Position numbers and translations under genes: made by a program | The notes under the pieces: generated by a model | What the model was told of the DNA's origin: nothing | The model's input: only the letters and a program-made list of their open reading frames with translations | The model's database searches: none | Part shown: positions 10,772-24,700 of the stretch, one piece after another | Layout of the letters: each line of letters begins with the position of its first letter | Position numbering within the stretch: position 1 is the stretch's first letter | NCBI GenBank assembly: GCA_000310025.1 | Contig: FN649732.1 | Span: 1,926,500-1,990,499, forward strand | DNA from: Ectocarpus siliculosus | Taxonomy: Eukaryota > Sar > Phaeophyceae > Ectocarpales > Ectocarpaceae | Length of the DNA stretch: 64,000 bases | Direction of reading: 5' to 3'

Positions 10772-13700
10772 ATGATGATGGAATCAATCTCCAACGGGGG
10801 CACGGTTGCCAATGCTGCTGCCGCTGCCCTTGGCCAAGACGGACCATTCGCCATAGACGTGGAGGGCATGATGTGGTGAGCTTTGACGTGTCGACATCAC
10901 TAGACAGCATACCTTCGGCAGCGTTGGGTGGGTCAGCGTTGTCGCCGGTCCTCTGGCGCTCTCTCCCCCGTCCGACCCCCCAGTGTTCAACAGCTGTTTT
11001 TTTTGGAACAGAAAATACCGGCGCTTGTTGACCGAGAGAGATAACCCGCAACAGCGCAGCAGCACTTATTCATCTTTCATCAGGCTCCTGGCGGCTTTGT
11101 TTGGAAGAGGCTACTGAGCTGTTCCAAAGGTTCGCTCGTAGGTGTGATGGCCTCCCTACCCATTCAATGGCTTCGCATTCAGCTTGTGGTTTCAAAGGAG
11201 AGGGCGACACAAATTATGGAGCTCGGCACCCCGCAACGGCGAAAGAAACGGATTCCACTTACAGTAATCGTAGTATTAGTGTAATACGTACTACAGCAGT
11301 AGTAGGAACGTGCATGCCGGCGAGACTGTTTCAGCAACCGTAATTTGCCCTGCTGTACCAGCTTTTTGGCGAGAGGCAGGTTACAAGTCATTCTGTGCGT
11401 TCCCTGTGCTCCTTCGAGTTGTGTGCAGTCTTCCTAATTTGCATTGGAAGAGAACGCTAAATTTCTCTTCGATGTCGCAGAGTCCCGGCCAGCACTGCTT
11501 GTTCCTTTTCCCGAAGAGGGCGAGTGGTACATCTTGGTCTTGGTACACAGCAGTACGGCGTGACACAAGATACCCCCTGAACTGGTTTTCACAGCTTGAT
11601 TTCTCCACAACATAAAATCTTGACAGGGCCGAAAACGACGGCGTTGGAGCTGTCTCGTCGAGAGCTTTCCGAAAACGTATGGTTTCAATGATGCGTCCTG
11701 TTCGCCGTGGAGTCATTGACTGGGCTGTGAAAATCGCCCCGGGGTGTGTGGTGTCTTGTGTCCCCTACGTTATGCATACATACCCACCACCACCAGGGCG
11801 TACTCAAAACACCGCTGATTTTGGTGGCTCCAGCAGCGAAGACACCATCCACGTACCCCGCGAAAGACGCAACAAACATTCAACGCCATCGACATGTGTC
11901 GTAAGCACACGAACGCACCCCACCCGACCACAGGCATTGCACCCTGGCTCCGACGATTCCCGCTGGCTCCAACAAGATGGGATATATATCTCGAACGGGT
12001 AGTCTTTCTGCGAGATTTACTCTCTAAAAAAGATGGTGAAAAAAACTTCCGATTATTGCGCCGCCGCTCCATGTCTGTTTCGGGATGACACCTGTGGGGG
12101 TGCATGTACGCCAAAAAACAAAATGTTGCACTTGTCGTTTCTGATTGCTGTACCCTCGAAACCACGCCGGCAACCGTTCAGAATTGACGTCTGTCTTCGC
12201 TTTGGATTCGGACACGTTTTCCACCCCCTCAGCAATGGCGTTGGACTACCCACAGCAGTAATAGTGGAACTCCTGCGCTACAGTACGTGTCTATTATATA
12301 GGAGAAGACGGCGAACGTTCTCAGGCGCAAAGCAGCGTCTACATACTGCTGTACAGCAGTCGTTCACATGTGGATTTTCATTGAAACAGGCGTCCTTGAA
12401 GCCGGAGAAGTATCACGTGGATTTTCATTGAAACAGGCGTCCTTGAAGCCGAAGAAGTATCCTTAAGATTTATACCGTCCACCGTTGCGTTGTACATTCT
12501 GCGGAGCAAAATGCCTGTTCTATAAAAAGGTGTACCTACTCCGTAGTTGTTTCGTAGACACTACTTTTGTTGAAACCCCCCGTTAAAAACCCGTCTATGA
12601 TGCACGTGCCCCCCCCCTTTCCGTTTGTAAAAAACTGCTGTGCGCCGGTTCGCGAAGCCAAAACAACTGCGGCAGCACCGTGAAAAGGGCGATCGAGGCG
12701 GTGCCGGGGGTGTCTCGCGCCGAGGTATCCTTCGCCGCTCGACGCGCATGGGCCTGGCTTTCTCCCTCCTCCTCCAGCAACGCAGCGGGGCGGCGACAAC
12801 AACATCACGCCGCCCTTGGCAGCAGCCTCGACGACGTTGAAGGTAACGGCGGCGTAACCGCCAAGCGCTCCGAAGAGGAACAAGAAGGAGGTAATTCCGC
12901 CGCCGTTTTTGCGGAGATCCTGGAGGCCGTGGAGGCCGTGGGTTTCGGCGCCGAGGCGTCGCCCGACGTCGAGCTCCTGGTCGGGGGCATGATGTGCCAA
13001 AGGAACTGCGGGACGACGGTGAGGAACGCTCTCCTGTCCGTCTCCCCGAGTTTCGCCAGAGCGGAGGCGTCCTTCGAGGAGGGGCGCGGGAGGATCTGGA
13101 TCCGAGCCGCGGCGTCAGGGTTGGGTGGGCCGGGGTTAGGCAGCGGCCTCGTCGCCGGCGACAACGAAGCGGACGGCAGTGGTGGTGGTGGTGGTGGTGG
13201 ATTTTTGGCGGAAGCGTCGTCGTCGGATGAGTCCGCTGCCGTCGCCCGACTGGCGGTGGAGGAACTGGAAGCGGTGGGGTTCGACGCCAGCTTGGCCCCG
13301 TCGGCCGTGCTGGAGATCGAGGGCATGATGTGCCAGAAGAGCTGCGGCACCACGGTGCGGGGATGCTTGGAGGCCGTCCCCGGGGTAGATCGCGCCGAGG
13401 TTTCCTACGCGGAAGGCCGGCTCGCGAGGGTCTGGGCACGGGACGGCCCCAGGCTCCCGGTATCCGTGCTGGTGGAAGCCGTGGAAGACGTGGGCTTCGG
13501 CGCACGAGTGGTGAGGGGCCCCGCAGAGAAGGACGGGGATAGTGGTACCTCCCCGGCGGCGGAGGAAAAGCGACCGTCCGGGGTCGGCGGTGGGGCAGGA
13601 GAGGCGGACACCAAGCTGCCGAAAATGCTCCTTGAGAAGGAGGGAGGTGCTGGGGGTGGAGAGGTTGCCGTCGGGGTGTTTTCGGTGTCCGGTATGTCGT

Positions 13701-14790
13701 GCGCGTCGTGCGTCGGCAACGTGGAGAAGTTCGTTTCCGCCCTGGACGGTGTGGACGACGTTCGCGTCGCGCTATTGGCTGAAAAGGTGGGCCGCCCGCT
13801 CTTAGAAGAGGGAGGGGGGGGGGGGGGGCGGTACTCATAGTGGTGCATGCCGTAGTCATTAGGCCGTTGACCTCGCATCCCTACCAAGCCGGGACGGAGC
13901 ACGCCGGAGTGGAGGGGGGGGGATCTTGTTTTGTGAAGGCAACGGGATGGAGAGAGAGGGAAAGAGGACGGCGGTGAGACCTAAGTCTACGACGTTTACG
14001 TAGAATATAACTACGGCAAGTGCAGGTACCATGTTATTTCTGTCGACAATTGATCATAGTGTTCAACCATTGATGTCTTCACCAGCAGCAGAGTCGGTGG
14101 GCCCTTCAAGCACTGTTTTTCCTCTACCTTTCTTCTCTCGCTCATCCGCTTCATGCCCATGCCAACCCCCATCATGAAACGTCCGTTCCTTTCTTCTTCC
14201 CCGATCCCCTAAAAAAACAAATTTCTGGGACAAAGGCGGAAGTACGCTTCGATCCGGGCACCACCAACGGACAGGAGCTAGCAGACGGCATTACCGGCCT
14301 CGGTTACCCCACACGACACCTCAGCAGCACCGTCTTGACCGGGGCCGGGGCCGCAGGCGGCAAGGGCGTGCCGGGCGCCAGCGATATCACCGTGGAGGTC
14401 TTCGGCGTGTCAGGGCCTGAGAGCGTTTCTAACGTGAGCCGACTTGGCGCCGGCGCGCGTGTGTGTGGGGAGACGTACTCGTTATGGTTTGCATGCCGTA
14501 GCGGTTGGACCATTGACCCCGTTGACCACGCGTCCTCGAGAGAACGCAGCACGTGGCGGGGGGGGGGGGTTTGTTTGGTCGAGTTGTGGTACTTTCGCTT
14601 GCACGGGCTTGGTTTTTGGGGGCGCCTACTGCCACCCGCGGGTCATCTAGCTTACGGTTGATAGTGTTGCGTGCCGGCCGTTCCTGTGTTCTACCGCTGT
14701 AACGGTGCCTGGTTCTTCGTTCTTACCATCCCGATCTGATCTTGTATTCCAACCGATTCTGTTTCTCTCCCGTAATGTGTTGCCTTTCCT

Positions 14791-14828
<38 letters not shown>

Positions 14829-17800
14829 CTGTCTGTCTCTGTCTGCCTATCTGTCTGCCTGTCCTGTGTCTATCTATATATCTGTCCGTCTGCCTTCTTG
14901 TCCGTCTGTCTGTCTGTCTGTCTCTCTCTCTGTCTCTCTTGCTTCTTTGTCCCAGCTGGAGACTACCGTGTTAGCGCTTCCGGGAGTAGCCTCCTGCAAG
15001 GTAACTCGCCCGTCCACCCCCGGGGCGGGCGACGGCGGCACACCCAGGGGCGGCTCTTACAACGGCAGCGGCGGTGCCCCCGCCTACGTCCTCACGGCCA
15101 CTCGACACGCGCCGCGGAATCCTGCGCGAAACAAGGCCACCGGTGCCCGGCGAGAAGGGCCCAGCGGCGGCGATGAAGTGGCCGCCGACGTCAGCCTGGC
15201 TCTGGAGGGAGGGGACGGTGGGCGCTTGTCCCCGGCTTCGGGCTCGGCCGACGAGCTTGGTGGTGGCGGCAAGAGGCCTGGCAGTGACGATGCGGTGTGG
15301 GACGCTTTGCGGTCGGCGTTTCACTCGAGCGGTCGCCGAAAGCACGCGGGAGTGCGAGACGTCTTGGAGGCCGTGCGGGGGTCGGGATACGAGGCCAGGG
15401 CGATCGCGGAAGGGGGGGGCGGTACAGACGCGAACTCCATGCAGGCGTCTCAGGTTTGTCAAGAGAGAGGGTTGTCGAAGGATCACTTTTCGGTGGACGT
15501 TTTCTTTTGAATGCTGGGCGTGGGTTTTGATGCGTCCGCAGCTGCTATGAGCTTGCTGCTTGTATTGCTTTGTCGTGGTGGACTTGGGACCAACATTCCG
15601 TACCGCTAGTACACGGGGGGGGACGCCGACGGGGACGGGGACGGGGGGGGTACCACTAGTGTTCGATGGTACTTGAACGTTGTCGTCCGATGCAAGCAAG
15701 GCCGAACACTTTTTTTTGTGTTGGATCAACTTGCCGCCATCGAGTGGCCTTCCTCCTAGCACCATCTGACAAAGCTGCGCGTGCCTTGTGTGTATTTCGG
15801 CGCCGACCCTGGGCCTTCTCCGCGCAGGCAGCGGAGGTGGCGGAGTGGAGGCGTTTGCTGCTTCTGGCGGTGGGGTTCACCGTCCCCGTCATGATCCTGC
15901 ACATGGTGGACCACGCGGAGTAAGTGAAATACGGTGGGAAATGAAACCTTCTTTTTGGCGGCGGGTTTTGGTTGTGGGTTCGGGTCTGCAGCAGCAGTAG
16001 TAGTGGTATTCTAGTAGTGGTATTCTAGTAGTGGTCATAGTAGTGGTGGCAGAAGTAGCGGTAGTAGTAGAAGCAGAACGGGCTGCCGTCGGCGGTAAAT
16101 CTGTTCGGGTGGTAGCAGAGTGCGTCACGGCCTTGGATGGCGGAGTAGTCGCGATTATGGACGAAACGCTATTAGGCGAGGGTTGTCTAGCTGTGCCTTG
16201 GACGGACGCTCCCCACGTGGAGTTTCTACATGGTACGCTTCACACACAAACTGGCGCTGACGTCTTTTCATTAGTCAGCCGGTTAGTGCGGCTCATGCAT
16301 TTAGTATAATGATACCAACATACTGATACGAACATACGCGCCTTTTACTAGAAAGCGTGTTCGTGTGTTTGATACTAATACCTTCTGAGTTTTCAGCCGG
16401 GTAGCGCCGCGGTCGATGCTAATTCCATGACACACACACGCTTCACCCTTTTGATTTGAAAGCGCGTCCTCCCCCGGGCCCCCGCCGCCCGCCAAGAACA
16501 TGAGACTGGACGCTGGGTGCATGCAAGAACCGACCCAATCCCGTCCCCACTTGCATGTTTGCACCTCATTGTTTTTTGTGTTTTTCCTTTATCTTCGCTG
16601 CTGGCTCTGGGTCGTGCGGTGTTTATCGCTACTTGGTGATCGATACTTGCTTATGGCAGCGGCTCCGACGGCCTGTGCGGGGGCGAAGCTTCGTACGGCA
16701 CCCTTCTGTCGTGGGTGTTGGTGACGGTCGTACAAGCAGTCGTCGGGAAACGGTTCTACCGCAACGCCTACAAGGTATGTACCGTATGCACGATGGTATT
16801 GTCTGCGTTGACCCCCCCCCTGACAAGGTTCTTGCATGCTCGGGAGCTCTGTGCCATTGCTTCCTCCCCGTCGTAGGGGCGTACGGTGGAGTCTAACGGG
16901 CAAACCTAGTCGGCTTATTTTGAGTAAGACGTCGGGGGAGCGGCAATACGGGAAGCATCCATTGAGAGAACCTTATGCAGGCAGTAGCAAAATGCCGTGG
17001 AAACACGCATTCAATTGGGATTTCGAGGAAACTACTATAAACTCGTTTTTGGACGTGGGCATAAAATATTCAGCGACCGTAGAGATGAAAGTCAAGAGCG
17101 TCGACGGAAAAGGGATCAAAGCAGGGAGAGTTGAGATTTTCTACATGCCAGGGTGAAAGAGATGAGCATGAACATCTGAGAGATACACCGTGAGGGTTGC
17201 GACAAATCATTTGTAGCGTCGGTCAGACAAACGCTGCATCCGAGCTGGCCGCGAAACTAAGGATAATAACTTCCATAATTACAGACCAACCATTGTTGGG
17301 GGCATTATACCTTTACCATGGTATCTCTTTAAGCAAAGGATGCACGTACCTCTACCAGCCACCAAGTTTACAAACGAGTATTAACAACAAGGATGTACAT
17401 TATTTTGTTCCCACAGTCGGCGAAGCACTGGAGCTTCGGCATGGACATGCTGGTCGTGGTGGGAACGTCGGTCTCGTACCTGTACAGCAGCCTGGCCTTG
17501 CTGTTGGCGTGCTCCCTCCCGGGGGACCAAGGGGATCATCGTCCCCACCTTTTCCTAGAGTCACCCGCAATGCTGCTGACCTTCATTGCTCTGGGTACGA
17601 CCGACACCTTTTCCTTGTGTTTTTTCTTGCCCAGGGGGGAAAAGTGATTTGCTGCACCGGGAAGGCGATTCTTTTCTTTTTTTCGTTTTTTTTTCTTGAA
17701 TCGCTGAGTGGGCAATTTTTCTGTTTTCGTTTTTTTTTTCTTGCTGTACCGAGATGGCCGGTTTGCTGACTCTTGTTTTTTTGTTCAGGAATGAGTCATC

Positions 17801-18690
17801 GATGCCGGAGGCCTGCCTAATATCTCTTTAGTTTCTTCATGCCGGTTGTTATACACTTGGACATTGCGAGAAGGGAACTTATTTTAGCCTCACCGCGTCC
17901 AATCCCCTCTCCTTTCCCCCACTTGACCGCAAATATTTTTCAAGGAAAATTCCTGGAGGTGCTGGCGAAGCGCAAGACGTCGCAGGCGCTGGTTCTCCTG
18001 CTGAGCGCGCAGCCACACCATGCGGTGTTGGTCGAGCCGCTACGGGAGGACGAGCTGGCTCCCTCGCGAGCACCCACCTTCGAAGGAAGCCTCGGAGATA
18101 CCGAGGCTGCGGTAGTTGGTATCGAAGGTACAACAGCGTGATGGGGATTGATGTGGTTGTAGGGGTGGTAGTTTTGGTGACGGCGCTGCTGTTGTTGTCT
18201 TGGGGTTGGCGGGTGGTGGTGGTGGTGTTGTTCCCGCGTAGCCGCCGAACATATGTCAATCTTGATCACCTCCCAGTGATGAAGAAGGACAGCGATGATA
18301 GATTACCATGAGGTTGTGGTTGTGCTTGGGGGCGTCAGTGCTTCAAAACCGAAGAAGCTTCGAAACCAGGGAATGGTTGTAAATGAGGCCAGCTTTGTGG
18401 TGAAGAATGAACAAAAACGAAGTATCATTAGGACGGTAGAGAAAGTTACATAACGCCTGGTTGTACGCCTGGAACACGCAACAACAGCGACCCGTTCTTA
18501 TCCTTGGTCTTGACTCATCGCGTGGCGTGTTTGTTTTGGCCTCCCCAAATGGTGCAGGCTTTAGTAAAGACGACGACGACGAGGAGAAGTGGAGAGCCAA
18601 GAGGGCGATGGGGTGGAGAGAGACGAGCGTCGAAGCGTCGCTGGTGCAGCCGGGGGATGTCTTGAGAGTGCTACCGGGATCACAGGTGAA

Positions 18691-18737
<47 letters not shown>

Positions 18738-21700
18738 CGCTTCGTGGACAAACACGGGCTTTGGCACCTACACACGTGTGTCCTCGTCTTTCTGTGCGCT
18801 TGGTTCGTTTGTCATTCACAGCAAATCCCATTCACGCACCGAAGGCAGCAGATGCAAAACTCAACGGGACCGAGACGACCGCCCGTATCCTCACCCCGGT
18901 TAGCCGGGATGCCCAATCAACCCATGGCATATCTGGTCTGCCACAGCTAGCGCAAGGATGATAAACCAGCTTCTGGTTCATCCTTATCCTTGTGAAACAT
19001 AGCCTGGGCCGAAGAATTACCCGGCCTTTCCCTCCGTCCCGGCAGTGCAGGGGTTCGAGTTCAATGGTCTCGCGACTACGGCATGCGTTTACATGAGTGC
19101 AGGGCGAATGGTCTAGCGACTTGTACGGCATGCGTTTACATGAGTACCCCCCCCCCCCCTATCTCTGTATGTTTCGTCGTCGTCACACGTGCCAGTTCCC
19201 AACGGACGGCACTCTGCTGTCGGGACAGACTTACGTGGACGAGAGCATGATAACCGGGGAGAGCAGCCCCGTGGCGAAGCGGGAGGGGGATGCCGTGTGT
19301 GGGGGCACCGCGAATCAGCACGGCTCTGTGCTCATGCGGGCGGAGCGTGTGGGCCAGGAGACGATGCTGGCGCAGGTTAGTTGCGGCGGCGGTGATGGGG
19401 GCGGCGGCAGAGGGCAGAGAGAAAATATTTATCAAAGGCTTGTTGCTGTTGTTGTTGCTGTTTTGTCGTGAGCTTGGTCGGAGTCCCTCTTTTTGGGATT
19501 GTTGTAGGTTTTTTCTTTTTAGGCCCTTTCACGCCCTTGTCCTTTTGCGGCTATGTGGTGTCGGCGGGTCGGCGCAGTACCCATGCGTCTGTTGTGGCGC
19601 ACCTATCACAGGCTTGTCCTTGTCATTTGTCTCCTTTTTTTGTCGATTTTCTGATATTTCAGCAGTTGGCGATGGTACGCTGCATGAACCGGTCGTGTAT
19701 TGCTTTCCCCGAAGATGCTCTTGAGTGCTGTTCGACTTCCCGTTTCTCTTCCTTAGCTTGCCCTCCATCTCGTTCTCCCTCTCCCCCTTTCCTTCTCTTT
19801 CTGCCTCTCTCGCTGGCCCTTGTCCATCGTCTCTTCCCTTCCGATCCCTCCCTTACCCTCCCATCTTCTCTCTCTTTCTCGTTCCCTCATCTCTCCTCCC
19901 TCCCCGTGTCTCTTTCGGTGTGTGTCTTTCCCTTATCTCTCCTCCCTCCGCTACCTCTTTCGGTGTGTTCCTTCGTCCCAGCTTTGCCGCCTCGTCGAAG
20001 AAGCACAGATGTCGAAGGCCCCCATCCAGAGGCAGGCAGACCGAGTCGCCGGTGTCTTCGTCCCCGCCGTCATTTGCGCCAGCGTGGCAACCTTCCTAGG
20101 GTGGTTTATCGCCGGAGAGGCTGGCCTCATACCCGAGGTGATTCCTCACTCATCGGTCGACGTCTTGACGGAGGCATCGTTGTAGCAAGGGGGGGGTACA
20201 GGAAGAAGTGGACATCAAGGGAGGTTGGGGGGGGAGGGGGGGCAGCGGATGGCTCTGACCGCCGTAAGACGCGTTGCTTCGTGATGGAGCCAGCGTGCTT
20301 CCTTAGCTTTTCCCGAGCGTACACGAGTTGAGGTTGCTTGAGGCATCGCTCTATGTAGCCGGTGCTGCTTGCATGTGGTGCTTCCGTTTTTTGCTGGGGG
20401 GTGTTCAACCCCCCCCCCCCCCCGCTCCTTCCAAACTCGCGGCGGCCTCTTATCAGGACTGGTTGGCAGAGGAGCGGTCGGACAGCTTCCTGTTCGCCCT
20501 ACTGTTCGGCGTCAGCGTTGTCGTCGTCGCCTGCCCCTGCGCCCTGGGCCTTGCGACGCCCACCGCCGTCATGGTTGGCACCGGCGTCGGTGCCGGGAAC
20601 GGTGTGCTGATCAAGGGAGGGGCGGCCCTTGAGGCGGCGCACCGGGTAAGTGTGTGAGAGAGAGGGAGTGAATGAAGAGTTACACAAGACCAGTTTTATG
20701 TGGGTGTGGACCCCCGTGTTTTTTTTTTTTTTTGCTGCGGGATAGAGATTCGGAAACCCGTAAACCGTTTTTATCGCGGGCGGCCCACCCGGTTAAGAGA
20801 GAGTGAATTGAGAGCGAGAAGACTGCTGGTATTGTAGGGTGGTCGAAATCCGTTTTTTTTGCGGAATAGAAACCCGCAAACCCGTTTTTTCGGGGATGGC
20901 CCTTGTGGCGGCCCACCGGGTGAGATAGAGAGAGAGAGAGTGACAAAACTGGTGGTGGAAACCATTTTTTGTGTTTTTTTGTTCGGTGGTGGAGAAATGT
21001 TTTTTTTTCGGAAAAGGATTTTGGACTGCAGCCCAGGGAGACAAAGAAAGTGAATATGGAGAGTGAGAGGAGGGGAGGAAGTAACGATCTCTGTGCTGCA
21101 CCAGTATTGTGGGGTGGTAGAAATCCGGGTTTTTTTTGGTGTTCCGGGGAGGGCGGCTGCTGCCGTTGTTGCTGTCGTTCTTGCGGCCCCCTGCCTTGGT
21201 GCTGTACTCCGGCTGTTTTACTGCTGTTGCTGAAGCGAGTGCTACAAACTACGCCCCAAACACCGACGACAACAAGAACCTGGTCTCGCGCGTACCTCGA
21301 ACACCAAACAGGTGAATACGGTGGTCTTCGACAAGACGGGGACCCTGACGCGAGGGAAGCCTTTCCTGACGGACGTGGTACCGATACGGTCCCCAGCTCT
21401 CGAACGCCTCCTGGCCTCCGCCGCCTCGCTGGCCGCCACCACCGCTAACGAAGCCGCACCAGAAGCAGCAGCACCAGCAGCAGCACCAGCACCAGGTTTA
21501 GGAGCGTCTCCTTCCGCCACCGACGCGACTGCTTCGGCCGCTGCCGCTGCCGCCGGCGCCGCCACCGCCACCGCCGCCGTCCTCGCCCTTGCCGCCGCGT
21601 GCGAGGCGTACAGCGAGCACCCGGTCGGGCGCGCGATCGTTGACGCGGCGGCAGAGGACACCGGCTGTGATGCCGCCGGCATGACCACGGAGCAACAGCC

Positions 21701-24700
21701 GCCGCCGCCGCCGCCGCCGCCGCCGCAGCAGCAGCAACCACAGCGGTATCACCAGCCTCTGTCGCCGCTGCCGGAGACGAGGACGAGTTGGACGGCGACG
21801 GCGGTGACCACCGACTTTGTGTCGGAACCCGGGTGCGGCGTGGCGTGCCAGCACCCCGTGGGGCGCGTGTGCGTGGGCACGCGGGGCTGGGCGGAATCGA
21901 ACGGACGGAAGGCGGGCAAGGTCGTCCTCGTTGTTGGGAATGGTGACGGCAAGAAGGAGTCTCTGGAGGAGGCGGACAGGATCATGAAAGGTGTTTGTGT
22001 GTGCCGCCCGCTTGTCTGACCATAGAAGACCTCCATCACAACGTATTACATTAGTTTCTGTTTTTTTTATTGTTGTTGTTTTTTGTTGTTGTTGAATGGT
22101 GGGTGCATCAGACGCCGGTCTTCTCTCAGCACCCTGGAGGCTCTTTTTCCTGTTTTTTTTTTTTTTTGTATATCTCGAACTAGTCATGGTTTTTCTGTTG
22201 TTTATTTTCAAAGAATTACAACACCGGTTTGTTTCTATCCGCACCAGGTGCATCCCTACTCTAACCCCTCATTGCCTTTTCTTGTGGAAAACATAATACA
22301 ACACGTTTTTTTTCTCTTCAGGCCTGGAAGAGGAGGGGAAGACCGCGGTCATTGTAACTGTCGACGGAGAGGCAGTCGGGGTGGTGGCCGTTGCCGACAC
22401 GGACAAGGAGGTGAGGAAATGACGGCGTGGTATGTACGTAATACTGCTGACTCATGGTGAGAAACAAGGCCTGATATATAGGCATTACTGCCGACTTTAT
22501 ATTTATAGTGAGAACGAAGCGGCCTTATACGCAGTGTCCTACTGATTTGTGGTATTAACAAGGCGGCCTGATACGGGGTACTGCCGAGCCATGGGTTGGA
22601 ATACAGAAGGTACATCTCCGCGATGCCACGTTCACGGTAAGAAACAAGGCGGCCTGATACATGTTGTAGTGCTGCTGACTTCATGCTGAGAATGCGAACA
22701 AGGCGGCCTCTGCGAACAAGGCGGCCTCATCCATACTGTGTGCTGCTGAGGTCATGGCGAGAATGAGAACAGGGCGACCTGGTACGTAGTAGTGCTTAAC
22801 TTCGTGGTTCGGAGCACAGAGAAGATTCTTGACCACTACTTGTGACGTAACGGCAGTAATAACGACGCACTCTTTGCGGTGTAGCTTGTGTCGGCTTAGG
22901 CTTCGTTTTTCCTCGCTAGAGTTTCATGGCGGGGTACAATGTATGTAGTTGGGAGATGTTGTCAAGGTGGTGCGACAGCCGGAGGGGTAAAACAGTATTG
23001 GACACTAATTTCAAGACGATCTGTGTACCTCGACAAATTCCGCAAATGTACACGGGCTATCGAGCACCCCCCTGTCTAGTCCGTGGCCTACAACTAAGGG
23101 ATGTAAGGCATGAGTGACTTCCCTCCCCCCCCCCCCCCGTTGTCTAGTCAATGTCCTAACAACTATGGCATGCAAAACATGAGCATCCCCCCCTGCCCCC
23201 CCTGTCTCTTGCTGACGCTTGGCCTCGTGGTTGGCAGGGATCACGCCGTGCCGTACTGGCTCTTGACCGGATGGGGCTGGACGTGTGGGTGGTGACGGGA
23301 GACAACCGCAGGGTGGCCACAGCGCTGGCGAGGAGGCTGGGAATCGCACCGGAGCGGGTGATAGCGGAGGTGCTCCCGGCGGGCAAGGCTCGAAAGGTTT
23401 GTGGACCTTTCGTCGATGGTAGTCGCGCATGCTAGGTATTGTAGAAGGTCTACGGAGAGTTTGTAAGGTCATTCAGACCCCACAGGCAAGCATTTCGGAT
23501 TCCGAAATAAAACCAGTAGACTAGGCGAATGTGGTCGTCACGTCGGTAGAAGGTTTACAGAGACTTGGTTGGGTCATTCGAACCCCACCACAAAAAATGT
23601 ATTTGAAGCCGAAAACCAACCATTTTACAAGTCAGCGTTGGCTGGTCGAATTGCTTCATTCCGGCTTCTACACGTCCGATACATGTCGTATAATAGGATG
23701 AATTATCGCGGCAGACAGTGCGGTTGGCTCGTTTCGTAATTACGTGGTTGGGGAGTCGTTGGTGGAATAGCTCGACAGTTTTTTTTGGCTTATCGTTATT
23801 GCAAAGCGGGCAGGTTTTAGAGTTGTTGGAAACGCTCGAGAGATTGGGCTTCAGCAGGGTCCGAGAGCATCCCGAAAATGATGGCGAGTGGTCGGCAAGC
23901 GAAACACTCGTCACCACGACTGACCGCAGGAGCAGTATTGTACGCAAGACGGGCCTTGTGCGTGAGCATGCGGCGCAGATCAGCAAAGCGATGGAGGCTG
24001 TTGTCGTGCCCGTGTTTACGCGAACGCGTGTTTTCTTTGTCTGACCCACTTTAACTTCATTTCTACCCCACATACGTTAAGATGGGAGCGGAGGAGGGCT
24101 CCAGACTATCTGTCGCTGATTTCAATTGGCTTGCGGCCCCTTCGGGTCCATTTTGTTTTCGTGTACCTTTATGGTAAGTTAGCTTGTGACCACGGGAGTC
24201 GACCGCATCAAGTGGTAGATCAGTACGAACAGATGGAGGTGCTGGGGTAGAGAGATCCGAACGGCGTTGTAATGTGAAGCGCAACAAACCCCCCCACAAC
24301 CCATACAACGCCGCCAGGTGCAAGAGCTCCAGCTAGCGGGGGGCCACGTTGCGATGGTGGGGGACGGGGTTAACGACGCCCCCGCCCTGGCCACCGCGGA
24401 CGTCGGGATCGCTGTTGGAGCCGGGACGCAGGTGTGTTTTGGCATCATCTGGGAAGTGGTATTGGGCGGGGGGGGGTGTAATCATGTAAACGCACGGGTA
24501 TTCGTTAGACCATAGACCATTTGTGTAACCGCATGCCATACATTGACCTTGTATCCCTAAGGTGAGGGGTTGGTCAGGCGAGCCCGGAGCCGAAGATGAA
24601 GTCTCGCTAGGTAGATTTAGGGTAGCTACCATGCGTTTGCTTTGCGACCAGTTGGAATACTGTCACTTCGCCGTGGACCGCCAACGACGTCGAACCTACG

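Noticed and set aside
12561-13859. 432-codon frame on the minus strand opposite ATPase exon 2
   Set aside because: Pro/Arg-rich shadow of a GC-rich coding exon; the plus strand carries the HMA domains and a correctly spliced gene.
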